Below are positions 8,422 through 17,820 of a stretch of DNA of 64,000 nt, one piece after another. How positions within the stretch are numbered: the stretch's first letter is position 1; each line of letters opens with the position of its first letter. Source of the DNA: Pirellulaceae bacterium (GTDB lineage Bacteria; Planctomycetota; Planctomycetia; Pirellulales; Pirellulaceae); contig JAQWSU010000027.1 in NCBI GenBank assembly GCA_029243025.1, positions 1 through 64,000 of the forward strand, written 5' to 3'. The translations under genes and the position numbers were made by a program. The notes under the pieces were generated by a model that worked only from the letters and a program-made list of their open reading frames with translations, had not been told where the DNA came from and made no database searches.

Positions 8422-8703
8422 CTAATGGAGTTGGCGAGGCATCGGATCGTGCAGCTCGCCTTCATGAGCTACCCAAGGGGCAGCGACAGAAGTGGCTACG
8501 GATTCTTCGCTCTCCGCGTCTTCGATTGGTACTTCGACCTCGAAAGACTTCATGATGGGTTCGAGTTCTCCGCGGACGATTCGAACCTCTTCTGGAGCAC
8601 TAATGCCCAGCGTGACTCGATTGCCACTGACGCGGTTGACGGTGATCCGAACGTTGTCACCGATGACCAACTCTTGACCAGATTTTCGACTTAGTACTAG
8701 CAT
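8422..8703 (-). CDS. csrA: Carbon storage regulator CsrA
   Basis: The N-terminus MLVLSRKSGQELVIGDNVRI and the following VTLGISAPEEVRIVRGE are the classic CsrA/RsmA beta-strands, including the RNA-binding Leu4/Arg6 region and the Arg of VRIVRGE. CsrA dimers bind GGA motifs in mRNA leaders and change translation or stability. At 93 aa it is longer than the usual 60-75; the extra 25 or so residues form an unstructured tail (SVAAPWVAHEGELHDP). The start is certain: GGAGGAGG lies 7 nt before the ATG at 8703. The 104-nt hairpin lies right after the stop codon. No flagellar gene such as fliW lies nearby. Confidence 0.95.
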   Translation of the reverse strand: MLVLSRKSGQELVIGDNVRITVNRVSGNRVTLGISAPEEVRIVRGELEPIMKSFEVEVPIEDAESEESVATSVAAPWVAHEGELHDPMPRQLH

Positions 8704-9127
8704 TTTTTGTCCTCCTCCATGATCCTCGTGGGAAGAAAAGAAACCTCGTCATGCCGGCTCGTCAACAGCTTTTGGATTGGTGTCGAACGCCCTGCCGGCT
8801 TAAGTGTTTTCGCAAACAACGTGCCACGTTTGGTCACGCCTAGAGAAACCGCGTCAATATCCCGCGAAATCCGCCAAAAAAAAATCTATTTTTCGCACGC
8901 TAGCATGGTGCTTGCTATCCAGACGCCGTGTAACAACAATGCAGTAAAAAGCGACAGTTTGTCTCAGTTTGAGATTGGGAGGTGTCTCCCGCAGTCGCCA
9001 TGAACGGCTTTTATCCCTGATAGCGAGCGCTGAGCGGACGGATCGAGCCGATCGATTACTCGAGATTCCGATGTTTACGGGGTTAAGTCCGCGTGGGTCG
9101 GATGCCTTTGACTAACAGGATTTCCGC
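8704..9127. promoter_or_regulatory. Divergent intergenic region between csrA and the TPR gene
   Basis: This 424-bp stretch separates two genes that are transcribed away from each other, so it must hold both promoters. I see the strong csrA ribosome-binding site at 8711-8718 and an A-run followed by a T-run near 8876-8896. No convincing -35/-10 pair or operator could be fixed by eye. An open frame on the plus strand (8707-9003) is low in coding character. Confidence 0.4.
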
Positions 9128-9922
9128 ATGACAAGACGCATGAGTCCGGCGATCGCCACCTGTGTTATTTTGAGTTTCCTTTCTTTGTCTGCAGCGGGCG
9201 ATGAGGCCACGATTCGGGGGGGCTCTTCCAATGCTCAGAAAGCTTTAACGCGAGCGGCCGACGCCGCCAAAGCGAGACAATCACAGGAGGCGGTTGATTG
9301 GGCAACGAAAGCGATCGAAACCGGCGCAGCCGACCCAATCGCTTTTTATCTCAGAGGACGTGAGCGGTTAAGGCTTGGTGAATTTCAAAAATCGGTGGCC
9401 GATTTTGACCGATATCGAATCCTGCGTCCGGCGGTCGCGTCGCGTTTATGGGAGCGAGGCATTGCCTGCTACTACGCGAAGCAATTTCAAGCAGGTGCTG
9501 ATCAGTTTCGTGCTTACCAAACTTACCACGGCAATGACGTGGAGAATGCAGTTTGGCACGTTGTCTGTCTGGCTCCCTCAATTGGATTTGAACAGGCTCA
9601 GTCCAAGATGCTGCCGATCGAATTTGACGCGAGAATTCCGATGATGGACATTTATCGTCTGTTTCGTGGCGAGGGCAAACCAGAGGATGTGATGCGGGCC
9701 GCACGGCGAGGAAATCCAACGCCTCAGCAGCTGAACGATCGATTGATGTACGCGAACCTCTACCTGGGGTTGTATCACGAATCGAAAGGTGAACTCGATC
9801 AGTCGCGAAAATATCTTGAGACAGCCGCCCAAAAACATCGAAATGACAACTACATGTGGGACGTCGCCCGAGTCCACGCAAAATCTCGTCGAAAGTCGGA
9901 CGCGTCGAATTCTCAGCCGTAG
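9128..9922 (+). CDS. Exported TPR-repeat protein
   Basis: The 264-aa protein starts with a Sec signal peptide (RRMSPAIATCVILSFLSLSA, cleavage near AAG). TPR-type helical pairs follow from residue 38 to about 150: AADAAKARQSQEAVDWATKA, FYLRGRERLRLGEFQKSVAD and WERGIACYYAKQFQAGADQF, with a further unit near the C-terminus (LYLGLYHESKGELDQSRKYL). The length and layout recall the NlpI-like TPR proteins, which serve as periplasmic adaptors, but there is no lipobox. A protein-protein interaction role is likely; the partner is unknown. It is followed by the promoter and the PSCyt1 remnant. Confidence 0.82.
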   Translation: MTRRMSPAIATCVILSFLSLSAAGDEATIRGGSSNAQKALTRAADAAKARQSQEAVDWATKAIETGAADPIAFYLRGRERLRLGEFQKSVADFDRYRILRPAVASRLWERGIACYYAKQFQAGADQFRAYQTYHGNDVENAVWHVVCLAPSIGFEQAQSKMLPIEFDARIPMMDIYRLFRGEGKPEDVMRAARRGNPTPQQLNDRLMYANLYLGLYHESKGELDQSRKYLETAAQKHRNDNYMWDVARVHAKSRRKSDASNSQP

Positions 9923-9929
9923 CATCATT

Positions 9930-9961
9930 TTGACATCGCTGAACGCGTAATTTGCTATAAT
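9930..9961 (+). promoter_or_regulatory. Sigma-70-like promoter with extended -10
   Basis: TTGACA (9930-9935) and TATAAT (9956-9961) are both perfect consensus. The 20-bp spacer is longer than the ideal 17, but TG lies one base before the -10 (TGCTATAAT), an extended -10 that tolerates a poor spacer. It sits 80 bp before the remnant gene and could drive the remnant and the sulfatase operon. Confidence 0.5.
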
Positions 9962-10040
9962 GGAGCAGATTATGGACGTTGTGATTCTCTGCCTTATCGC
10001 GATTTGCCAATCGCAATCCTTCAGTGAACGGGTGCATTTA

Positions 10041-10612
10041 ATGGCCCTTTGCCCTCCGCGTTGGAAGTTTTTGATCAGCGGTTGTTTGTTGGTCATGATA
10101 ATGAGTTCGCTGGGTGCGGCTCAGGAATCGGCAGTCACGGCCCAACGTAGGGAGTTTTTCGAGCGCAAGGTGCGTCCCTTGTTGGTGCAACATTGTTACG
10201 AATGTCACAGTGGGCAGTCGGAAAAATTGCACGCGAATCTCTATCTCGACAACGGAGCTGACATTCTGTCGGGTGGCGATTCGGGTCCAGCGGTTGTGCC
10301 GGGGAATGTTGACGAGAGTCTGTTAATTTCGGCCGTTCGATACGAATCATTTGAGATGCCTTCTCGAAGAAAGCTCTCTCCAGTAGAAGTCAAAAACGCT
10401 GGAACGGTGGGATCGAGGGCGGAGCTTCCTACGGGGGTACAGATGAGTGGGGGTACAAGGCCGTCCAGGGAAAGCTTGAGATTCATGACCTGCACGCCAC
10501 GATGTTGCACCTGTTGGGGATTGATCATGAACGAAACACTTTTCGATTTAGTAGCCGTGACATGAGGTTGACTGATGTCGGTGGACATGTGATCCATGAG
10601 ATTCTCTCCTAG
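10041..10612 (+). pseudogene. Deletion scar: PSCyt1 N-terminus joined to DUF1501 C-terminus
   Basis: The first part, from ATG 10041, encodes a signal peptide and the start of a planctomycete cytochrome-c-like PSCyt1 domain (VRPLLVQHCYECHSGQSEKL, heme motif CYECH). It runs to about 10390. From about 10405, in another reading frame, the sequence encodes the last 70 residues of a DUF1501 protein: [20 protein letters not shown], then [20 protein letters not shown] and [18 protein letters not shown], ending at TAG 10610-10612. The intact DUF1501 gene at 15.9 kb ends in the same way. A PSCyt1/PSD1 gene and its DUF1501 neighbour seem to have lost about 3.5 kb between them. The out-of-frame fusion has no likely function. 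Confidence 0.8.
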
Positions 10613-10697
10613 TCAGGATTCACCATGAACGTGGTTGGTAGCGGGCTTGTTCGAAACACGGCAATTGTTTCCTCTGGAATAAGACGAGAAAACTGAA

Positions 10698-12194
10698 ATG
10701 AAAAAATGGCGTATGGCAGGCAGCAAAATTTTGCGACTGGAATCTTGTCCGCTCGTTGATTTGCGGTGGAATTGCCTTTTGTTGCTGCTCTTCAGTTGGG
10801 CTTGGTTGGCTGCCGAAGTTGTTGCGGCAGAGAATCCACCCAACATCATTTTTATCATGGCTGACGATTTGGGTTACGGTGATCTGGGATCATATGGGCA
10901 GTCAGTCATTCAAACACCCAGGTTGGATGAATTGGCGCGAGAGGGAATGCGATTCACACAGTTCTACGCTGGTTCCACCGTTTGTGCTCCTTCCCGTTGC
11001 GTGTTGATGACGGGTTTGCACACGGGGCGATGCTTTATTCGTGGCAATGGAAAGGACAACTTGCGACCTGATGACTTAACCGTCGCTGAGGTTTTGCATC
11101 AGGCGGGCTATCAAACGGGCTTGATAGGGAAATGGGGACTTGGCCACGAAGGATCGACCGGACTACCGACACGCAAAGGCTTTGATTACTTCTTCGGCTA
11201 TCTCGATCAACACCACGCGCATAACTTTTATCCGTCTTTCCTTGTCCGCAACGAAGAACGAGTCTCGTTACCGAATGTGGTTCCCAACGAAGGGCGATGG
11301 GGGCAAGGTGTCGCAAAGCAAAAGCAAGTGTATAGCCATGATCTGATGGCAGTCGAAGCATTGCAGTTCGTAGAAAATCACAAGGACGGTCCCTTCTTTC
11401 TCTACCTGGCTCTCACCATTCCTCACGCGAACAACGAAGCGAGGAAAGCGGGAATGGAAGTACCCGATTTGGGGCCCTACGCCGCGATGGACTGGCCTGA
11501 ACCTCAAAAGGGGCATGCGGCTATGATCACCCGCATGGATCGCGATATCGGCAGTTTGCTAGATAAATTGAAGGAATTGGGGATCGATCAAAACACGATC
11601 GTCTTTTTTACTTCTGATAACGGACCGCACCGAGAGGGCGGAAACGATCCAGATTTTCACAATTCGAATGGTGAATTGCGCGGGATCAAGCGCTCTTTGT
11701 TTGAAGGTGGAATTCGTGTTCCGTTGATTGTCCGCTGGCCGGGGCACTTGACGCCGGGAACAGAGAATGACTGGATTGGCGGTTTTCAAGATGTGCTTCC
11801 GACTCTTGCGGAACTGGCCGGTGGTGAGGAAGGAATTACACAAGAGATCGATGGGATTTCTTTCGTTCCGGCCATGAAGCAGGAATCGAGTCAACCCGAT
11901 CACGAACATCTTTATTGGGCCTTCTACGAGGGCGGGGGTGCTCAAGCGATGCGGGAGGGGAAATGGAAAGTAATCCAACAGCCTTTCCAGACTCCGGTGC
12001 GCCTTTATGATTTGTCGAAAGATCTTGGGGAGACCACGAATCTCGCCGATCAGTCTCCGGAGGTGGTTGAGCGATTGAAACAAAAAATGACCGCCGAGTA
12101 TCAAGCATCGGACCGTTGGCAATTTCCAAAACCCAAGGGCTCACCGGCAAAGAACAGAGCCCGGGTCGGCGCGACCGATCGGAAGAGGAAATAA
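10698..12194 (+). CDS. Secreted arylsulfatase-like sulfatase
   Basis: After a signal peptide (hydrophobic core about residues 27-43) comes a type I sulfatase domain. It has NIIFIMADDLGYGDLGSYG with metal-binding Asp56-Asp57, the sulfatase signature VCAPSR with Cys96 as the formylglycine precursor, then GYQTGLIGKWGLG and the C-terminal FFTSDNGPH metal motif. It removes sulfate esters, probably from marine polysaccharides; the exact substrate is not readable. Activity needs a formylglycine-generating enzyme encoded elsewhere. It is the first gene of an operon with PSCyt1/PSD1 (2 bp gap), DUF1501 and an M24 peptidase. Length (498 aa) is normal. Confidence 0.92.
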   Translation: MKKWRMAGSKILRLESCPLVDLRWNCLLLLLFSWAWLAAEVVAAENPPNIIFIMADDLGYGDLGSYGQSVIQTPRLDELAREGMRFTQFYAGSTVCAPSRCVLMTGLHTGRCFIRGNGKDNLRPDDLTVAEVLHQAGYQTGLIGKWGLGHEGSTGLPTRKGFDYFFGYLDQHHAHNFYPSFLVRNEERVSLPNVVPNEGRWGQGVAKQKQVYSHDLMAVEALQFVENHKDGPFFLYLALTIPHANNEARKAGMEVPDLGPYAAMDWPEPQKGHAAMITRMDRDIGSLLDKLKELGIDQNTIVFFTSDNGPHREGGNDPDFHNSNGELRGIKRSLFEGGIRVPLIVRWPGHLTPGTENDWIGGFQDVLPTLAELAGGEEGITQEIDGISFVPAMKQESSQPDHEHLYWAFYEGGGAQAMREGKWKVIQQPFQTPVRLYDLSKDLGETTNLADQSPEVVERLKQKMTAEYQASDRWQFPKPKGSPAKNRARVGATDRKRK

Positions 12195-12196
12195 TC

Positions 12197-14551
12197 ATGC
12201 TGGGTTGCTCGAATCGAGCTTTGGCTTCTCTGCTGTTAGGCTGGCTTTTTGCGTTTCCAGTCATTGCTGAACAAGTTGTGAAGCCGAAATTTAATCGAGA
12301 TATTCGTCCGCTACTCGCAGATCGATGCTTCAGTTGTCACGGTCCGGATGCCGAGGCGCGTGAAGCCGATTTGCGTCTGGATGATCGACAAGCCGCCATG
12401 GCTGCGGGCGTTTTCTCGCTGGACGTGGACGAGAGTGAATTGTGGCAACGGATCACGAGTGGGGACGATGATTATCGAATGCCACCAGCCGAGTCGAACA
12501 AGCCACGTTTACAAGCGGAGGAATTGACTCGCGTGAGAAGTTGGCTGCAAGCAGGTGCTGAATACGACGTTCATTGGTCATTGACACCGCCTCAACGCCC
12601 TGCACTTCCGACTGTTCAAGCGATTGATTGGTGTGCGAATTCGATCGATCGATTTGTCCTCGCTCGGCAAGAACAGAATCGTCTCGCTTCATCCGAAATG
12701 GCGGATCGTGTTACGTTGCTCCGTCGCCTCTATTTTGATCTGATCGGCCTGCCACCTGAGCCTGAAGTGGTTGCCACTTTTGTTGCCAATCAAGATCCGC
12801 AAGCCTACGAGCAGGTTGTCGAAAGGTTACTTGCCTCTCCGCGTTTTGGTGAGCGGATGGCAATCTATTGGCTTGATCTAGTCCGGTTTGCCAATTCGGT
12901 TGGCTACCACGGAGATCAAGAGCATGCGATTGATCCGTATCGCGATTATGTGATTGCTTCGTTTAACGAAAATCTCGCCTTTGATCAGTTTACAATCGAA
13001 CAACTTGCCGGTGATCTACTGCCGAATCCGACCCAGGATCAACTGGTCGCGACCGGTTACAATCGTTTGCTGCAAACGAGCCACGAAGGGGGTGTTCAGC
13101 AAGCAGAGTATCTGGCGAAGTATGCAGCGGATCGAGTGCGGAATGTGTCGGCGGCTTGGATGGGTGCGACGCTGGGATGTGCTGAGTGTCACGATCATAA
13201 ATTTGATCGATTTCCGCAGCGAGACTTCTATCGATTGGCTGCATTCTTTGCTGACGTCGATGACCTGCAAACATTTCGAGGATCCAATTCTACGCCCACG
13301 CAACGCTTGCCCGAATTGACCGTCCTATCACGCGTGGATCGTAAGCGTTCGAATCATCTGTTGCGACGAATTGAGCTTTTAAAGACCGCGGACGATGGGG
13401 CGGATGAACGGCTGGCCGAACTGCAAGAAACGCTGGAGCAATTGCAATCTCGTGGCACGCGAACGATGGTAACCAAGGCGATCGAACCTCGAGTCATTCG
13501 CGTTTTAGATCGCGGAGATTGGATGGATGATGCTGGAGAAGTAGTGGCTCCGGGAGTTCCCGTGGCGCTACCTGACCTGCCCCGTTTGGAACGGCGAGCG
13601 ACGCGGCTTGACTTGGCACGGTGGTTAACCAGTATCAATCATCCGTTGACCGCTCGAGTATTTGTAAATCGAATTTGGAGCTTGTTATTTGGTGTTGGGA
13701 TTTCGCGAGATCTGGAGGACTTGGGATCGCAGGGTGAATGGCCGACCCATCCAGATTTGCTGGATTGGCTTTCGACGGAGTTTGTCCAGAGTGGCTGGGA
13801 TGTTAAGCATCTCGTCCGTCAGATCGTGCTCTCTAAGACTTATCGGCAAAGCTCGGTGCCGACAGTTGCGATGCTTGCACACGACCCTGATAATCGATTT
13901 TTTACGAGGGCTGAGCGTTTTCGCCTCTCGGCAGAACTGGTTCGAGACACACTCTTGTCAGTCAGTGACCTGTTAGTACTCGACGATCAACTAGCCTCCG
14001 CCAGGCCACTGCAGCCTATCGGTTATTATGCGCATTTGAATTTTCCCCCGCGCCGTTACGAGCCCGACCAGAACTCCAGTCAATATCGTCGCGGAGTCTA
14101 TATGCACTGGCAGCGACAGTTTTTGCATCCGATGTTGAAGGCATTTGATGCGCCCTCTCGTGAAGAATGCACGCCACAACGTAGTCAAAGCAATACGCCG
14201 CAAGCAGCGTTGACGCTTTTGAATGACCCCTGTTTGGTGGAGGCCGCGGTTGGTTTTGCCGTCTGTGCCTTGAGGCAAAGAGATGTTGGCGATTCGGTGA
14301 GCGATCAACGTGAACTTCACCGAATCGCCTGGATGTGGCAAGAGGCTCTCTCTCGAAAGCCTCTTCCGGAGGAGACGAAAATTCTGAGGCGAGTGCTCGG
14401 GGAAAATCGGGATTATTATCAACAACATCCGGCAGCAGCAGCGGAACTGGTGCCGGCAGAGATTGAGCCGGTGCAGCAGATCGAAATAGCGGCCTGGACT
14501 GCGGTTGCTCGCACAATACTGAACCTTGGTGAGACACTGACAAGGAACTAA
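12197..14551 (+). CDS. PSCyt1-PSCyt2-PSD1 protein (DUF1549/DUF1553), exported
   Basis: ATG 12197 lies 2 bp after the sulfatase stop and gives a signal peptide (LLLGWLFAFPVIAEQ). The heme-type motif CFSCH is in the PSCyt1 domain (about residues 30-130), followed by PSCyt2/DUF1549 (VTLLRRLYFDLIGLPPEP and onwards, with a second CAECH motif) and PSD1/DUF1553 (RLDLARWLTSINHPLTARVF, then VNRIWSLLFGVGI). This three-domain arrangement occurs mostly in planctomycetes and related phyla, beside DUF1501 and often sulfatase genes. The biochemical role is unknown; the CxxCH motifs suggest covalent heme and electron transfer in the periplasm. 784 aa. Confidence 0.9.
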   Translation: MLGCSNRALASLLLGWLFAFPVIAEQVVKPKFNRDIRPLLADRCFSCHGPDAEAREADLRLDDRQAAMAAGVFSLDVDESELWQRITSGDDDYRMPPAESNKPRLQAEELTRVRSWLQAGAEYDVHWSLTPPQRPALPTVQAIDWCANSIDRFVLARQEQNRLASSEMADRVTLLRRLYFDLIGLPPEPEVVATFVANQDPQAYEQVVERLLASPRFGERMAIYWLDLVRFANSVGYHGDQEHAIDPYRDYVIASFNENLAFDQFTIEQLAGDLLPNPTQDQLVATGYNRLLQTSHEGGVQQAEYLAKYAADRVRNVSAAWMGATLGCAECHDHKFDRFPQRDFYRLAAFFADVDDLQTFRGSNSTPTQRLPELTVLSRVDRKRSNHLLRRIELLKTADDGADERLAELQETLEQLQSRGTRTMVTKAIEPRVIRVLDRGDWMDDAGEVVAPGVPVALPDLPRLERRATRLDLARWLTSINHPLTARVFVNRIWSLLFGVGISRDLEDLGSQGEWPTHPDLLDWLSTEFVQSGWDVKHLVRQIVLSKTYRQSSVPTVAMLAHDPDNRFFTRAERFRLSAELVRDTLLSVSDLLVLDDQLASARPLQPIGYYAHLNFPPRRYEPDQNSSQYRRGVYMHWQRQFLHPMLKAFDAPSREECTPQRSQSNTPQAALTLLNDPCLVEAAVGFAVCALRQRDVGDSVSDQRELHRIAWMWQEALSRKPLPEETKILRRVLGENRDYYQQHPAAAAELVPAEIEPVQQIEIAAWTAVARTILNLGETLTRN

Positions 14552-14555
14552 AGCT

Positions 14556-15989
14556 ATGTCTCATGACAATCAAAAAGATATCCTTGCTCGACGGAGTTTC
14601 TTGACTCAGTCGTCATGGGGGCTCGGTGCCGTTGCCTTGGCTGAACTGCTCGGAGCTCAGGGAACGCAAGCCAGAGCTGGTGAAATGTCAGAAGGAGTGG
14701 TTAAGCCGCTGCATTTTCCTGCCCGCGCTAAGCGAGTGATTTTTCTCTGTATGGCGGGCGGTCCATCCCATTTAGAAACCTTTGACTACAAACCTGCGTT
14801 GGCCAAAATGGATGGTCAGCCGATGCCGTCATCCTTCACGCAGGGCCAACCGATCGCCCAGTTGCAGGGGCAACAGCTTAAATGTTTGGGCCCTCAATTT
14901 TCTTTTTCACGTGTCGGTCAGAGTGGTCAGGAAATTTCTGATGTGTTGCCTGGAATTCAGTCCATTGCAGATGATATCTGCATCATTCGATCCTTGCACA
15001 CGACGCAGATCAATCATGATCCAGCCCACACTGTGATGAACACGGGAACTTCGGTTTCTGGGCGGCCGAGCATGGGCAGTTGGGTTTCCTACGGTCTAGG
15101 GACAGCAAATCGCGATTTGCCTTCGTTCGTTGTCTTGACCAGTATTGGGGGCCGTAATCCCCAGCCGATCGCGTCGCGGCAATGGCACAGTGGCTTCTTG
15201 CCTAGCCGATTTCAGGGTGTTGAGTTCTATGCGAATGGTGATCCGGTCCACTACATTCGATCGCCCGCGGGTGTCTCTGATCAGCAGCAACGTGGTATCG
15301 TGCAGGGAGTCTCCGAGTTGGATCGGATGCGCAATCAGTTGGTTCGTGACCCGGAGATTGCCACACGAATTCGACAGTATGAATTGGCTTTTCGCATGCA
15401 GGCCAGTGTGCCTGATTTAATGGATTTTTCCGATGAATCTGCCGACACGCTCAAGATGTATGGGACGGAAGGAGCGGACGGTAGTTATGCTTCGAACTGT
15501 TTACTCGCTCGCCGACTTGTCGAACGCGGTGTCCGCTTCGTTCAACTTTATCATCGAGGTTGGGATCATCATGGGGATCTTGTCCGCTACATGAAAACCT
15601 GCAGCGGGCTCTGCGATGGCCCAAGTGCTGCGTTAGTGCGAGATCTCAAACGTCGAGGGTTGTTGGAGGATACGTTGATTGTGTGGGGCGGTGAGTTTGG
15701 TCGTACACCCATGTTTCAGGGGAAAGGCGAGCAGCCTGGACGCGATCACCACATTCGTGCGTTTTCGATGTGGATGGCGGGGGGGGGAATCAAGGGAGGG
15801 ATGACCTATGGCGCCACGGACGAACTGGGGTACCATGCGGCTGAAAATCGTGTGCATGTACATGATCTGCATGCGACGATGTTGCGATTGTTAGGAATCG
15901 ATCACCTGCGACTCACCGTTCGCCATCAAGGACGCGATTTTCGTTTGACCGATGTCCACGGCGAGGTGATCAACCCAATCCTTGCCTGA
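14556..15989 (+). CDS. DUF1501 family protein with Tat signal
   Basis: The N-terminus has a twin-arginine signal (ARRSFLTQSSWGLGAVALAE), so the folded protein is exported by Tat. The DUF1501 domain fills the rest: VIFLCMAGGPSHLETFDYKP, ARRLVERGVRFVQLYHRGWD, WGGEFGRTPM and the closing [20 protein letters not shown]. The family belongs to the alkaline phosphatase/sulfatase superfamily by fold, with unknown substrate. It starts 4 bp after the PSD1 gene ends, the standard planctomycete pairing. A deleted relative of it is the scar at 10.4-10.6 kb. Confidence 0.92.
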   Translation: MSHDNQKDILARRSFLTQSSWGLGAVALAELLGAQGTQARAGEMSEGVVKPLHFPARAKRVIFLCMAGGPSHLETFDYKPALAKMDGQPMPSSFTQGQPIAQLQGQQLKCLGPQFSFSRVGQSGQEISDVLPGIQSIADDICIIRSLHTTQINHDPAHTVMNTGTSVSGRPSMGSWVSYGLGTANRDLPSFVVLTSIGGRNPQPIASRQWHSGFLPSRFQGVEFYANGDPVHYIRSPAGVSDQQQRGIVQGVSELDRMRNQLVRDPEIATRIRQYELAFRMQASVPDLMDFSDESADTLKMYGTEGADGSYASNCLLARRLVERGVRFVQLYHRGWDHHGDLVRYMKTCSGLCDGPSAALVRDLKRRGLLEDTLIVWGGEFGRTPMFQGKGEQPGRDHHIRAFSMWMAGGGIKGGMTYGATDELGYHAAENRVHVHDLHATMLRLLGIDHLRLTVRHQGRDFRLTDVHGEVINPILA

Positions 15990-16010
15990 AATCGAGCAAG
16001 AGGTCCGAGG

Positions 16011-17108
16011 ATGTTAGATATCGATGTGGCGGCCTGTCGAGGTCGGCAGCAACGATTACTGAATGTGATGCATCAACACCAAGTCGACTTGGTAATCGTG
16101 ACGATGATCGAGCACGTTCAGTATCTAGTGGGGCCGCGATTTGGTTGGATGTTTCAGCCGGCGGTTGCCCTGGCAGCGGATGGTCGGGTGACGTTGGTAG
16201 CCCCCGAACGCCGCCTGCCCGAAGTTCATGCGGCAGATGAGTTGATCGGTTACGAGGCTCAATGGCATTCGACGTTGCGAAATGACCAGCGTCACGAATC
16301 GACGCAGATCCTCCAGGATGTGCTCGAGATGTCCCGTGTACGACGTTTGGGATACGAGTTTAGCTGTTTTACCAGCTACTTTTCTTGGGAAGGGTTGGGT
16401 TTTGACATCGAGCCTTACCTTTGGCAGTTGAGACGACGAAAAGATCCCGATGAACTCGCTCGTCTTCGCATGGCCATTCGTGGCACCGACCGGATGTATC
16501 AAAAGGCCCGGGAGATGATCCGACCTGGCGTGAATGAAATTGATGTGTTCAACGAATTGCAGTCAGCCGCCGTACGCGAGTTCGGTGAGCCATTGACGGG
16601 AACAGGGAATGATTATCGATGTGGAGCGCGGGGGGGACCACCTCGTGATCGACCCGCGCAAGCGGGAGAACTTTATATTCTCGATCTTGGTCCGGCGTAT
16701 CGCGGCTACTTTGCTGACAACGCGCGCACCATTGCTGTGACATCACCTACTGATTCACAATGCCAGGCCTTTGAATATTGCCAGCAGGTTTTGCAGCATG
16801 TTCAACAGGTTGTACGACCTGGCAAAAGCGCAAGAGAGCTGTTTCAGGAAGCGCAGGAGATCCTTGACGCGAGTCCAGTCGGTGCCTTTAACCATCATTT
16901 GGGCCACGGGATTGGCCTGTTTCCCCACGAGTCACCGCATCTAAATCCAAATTGGGATGACACCTTTGAAGAGGGAGATGTGTTTACGGCTGAGCCCGGT
17001 TTGTATGATCCTCAGCTTGAAGCAGGGATTCGCGTTGAGGACGATTATGTCGTGACCCAATCGGGTGTTGAAAAACTGAGTCACTGTCCACGTGAATTAA
17101 AGCTTTAG
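16011..17108 (+). CDS. M24 family metallopeptidase (Xaa-Pro dipeptidase-like)
   Basis: The 365-aa protein has an N-terminal creatinase/prolidase domain (about residues 10-140) and a pita-bread M24 domain. The five metal ligands are visible in order: Asp in ILDLGPAY, Asp in YFADNAR, His in HHLGHGIGLF, Glu in TAEPGLY and Glu in IRVEDDYV. It most likely cleaves Xaa-Pro dipeptides in the cytoplasm or a related C-N bond; no signal peptide is seen. It follows DUF1501 by 21 bp and ends the sulfatase operon, an unusual partner for it. Confidence 0.9.
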   Translation: MLDIDVAACRGRQQRLLNVMHQHQVDLVIVTMIEHVQYLVGPRFGWMFQPAVALAADGRVTLVAPERRLPEVHAADELIGYEAQWHSTLRNDQRHESTQILQDVLEMSRVRRLGYEFSCFTSYFSWEGLGFDIEPYLWQLRRRKDPDELARLRMAIRGTDRMYQKAREMIRPGVNEIDVFNELQSAAVREFGEPLTGTGNDYRCGARGGPPRDRPAQAGELYILDLGPAYRGYFADNARTIAVTSPTDSQCQAFEYCQQVLQHVQQVVRPGKSARELFQEAQEILDASPVGAFNHHLGHGIGLFPHESPHLNPNWDDTFEEGDVFTAEPGLYDPQLEAGIRVEDDYVVTQSGVEKLSHCPRELKL

Positions 17109-17265
17109 AATTCTCAGAATACGGAGACGAAAAGATGATCTCAGACGATGCGGTGGGTCTGCTTTTTTGAGGAAAATTCTACCAGGGGTTCGACCGCAGG
17201 CAGGGGATCGAATAGATTGAGTTTCACGCTGTCGAAGACATGTTTGGCATCGGAGGAGCAAATCC

Positions 17266-17820
17266 ATGAATTCGCTGGATGGTCAACTGTTAATTGCGTC
17301 GCCGCATCTACCAGATCCAAATTTCTATCGGTCGGTTGTGTTGATCGTTGAACATGAATCGGATGGTGCGTTGGGGCTTGTCCTCAACCGAGTTGGAACG
17401 AGTCGTTTAGAGGACGTTTGGCAGTCTGCTTGTGATTCAAAATGTGTGATGCGAGACCAATTGCGAGTCGGAGGGCCTGTCGAGGGACCCTTAATGGTCT
17501 TGCACGTGGAGTCAGACTTGGAAGGATACGAAGTGGTGCCTGGCGTTTTCTTTTCCACGGAACGGGATGTTTTAGAAGCGTTGGTGGCCCGTGATGATTC
17601 GATCTGCAGGATCTTTAGTGGTTACTCGGGTTGGGGCAGCGGGCAGTTAGATCAAGAGATGCGAGTGGGAGGATGGCTGACAATGAAAGCTGACGCTCGT
17701 CACATCTTTGAAATCGAAGAAGAGACGCTCTGGGACACCGTGACGAGCTCGATCGGTGAAGAGATCACGCGATCTGCTCTCGGTCTCAAACACATCCCGT
17801 CTGATCCAACCTGCAATTAG
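17266..17820 (+). CDS. AlgH/YqgE (UPF0301) family protein
   Basis: MNSLDGQLLIASPHLPDPNF and ALGLVLNRVG are the typical opening of the UPF0301/AlgH family; the VGGPVEGPL and FSGYSGWGSGQLDQE motifs follow. The fold is conserved across many bacteria, but the molecular role is not known with certainty (named for an alginate phenotype in Pseudomonas). It is 184 aa, full length. It overlaps the KASIII-like gene tail to tail by 4 bp. Confidence 0.9.
   Translation: MNSLDGQLLIASPHLPDPNFYRSVVLIVEHESDGALGLVLNRVGTSRLEDVWQSACDSKCVMRDQLRVGGPVEGPLMVLHVESDLEGYEVVPGVFFSTERDVLEALVARDDSICRIFSGYSGWGSGQLDQEMRVGGWLTMKADARHIFEIEEETLWDTVTSSIGEEITRSALGLKHIPSDPTCN

Noticed and set aside
8707-9003. 98-codon plus-strand frame upstream of the TPR gene
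   Set aside because: It lies opposite the csrA leader and its composition does not look like protein; no ribosome-binding site.
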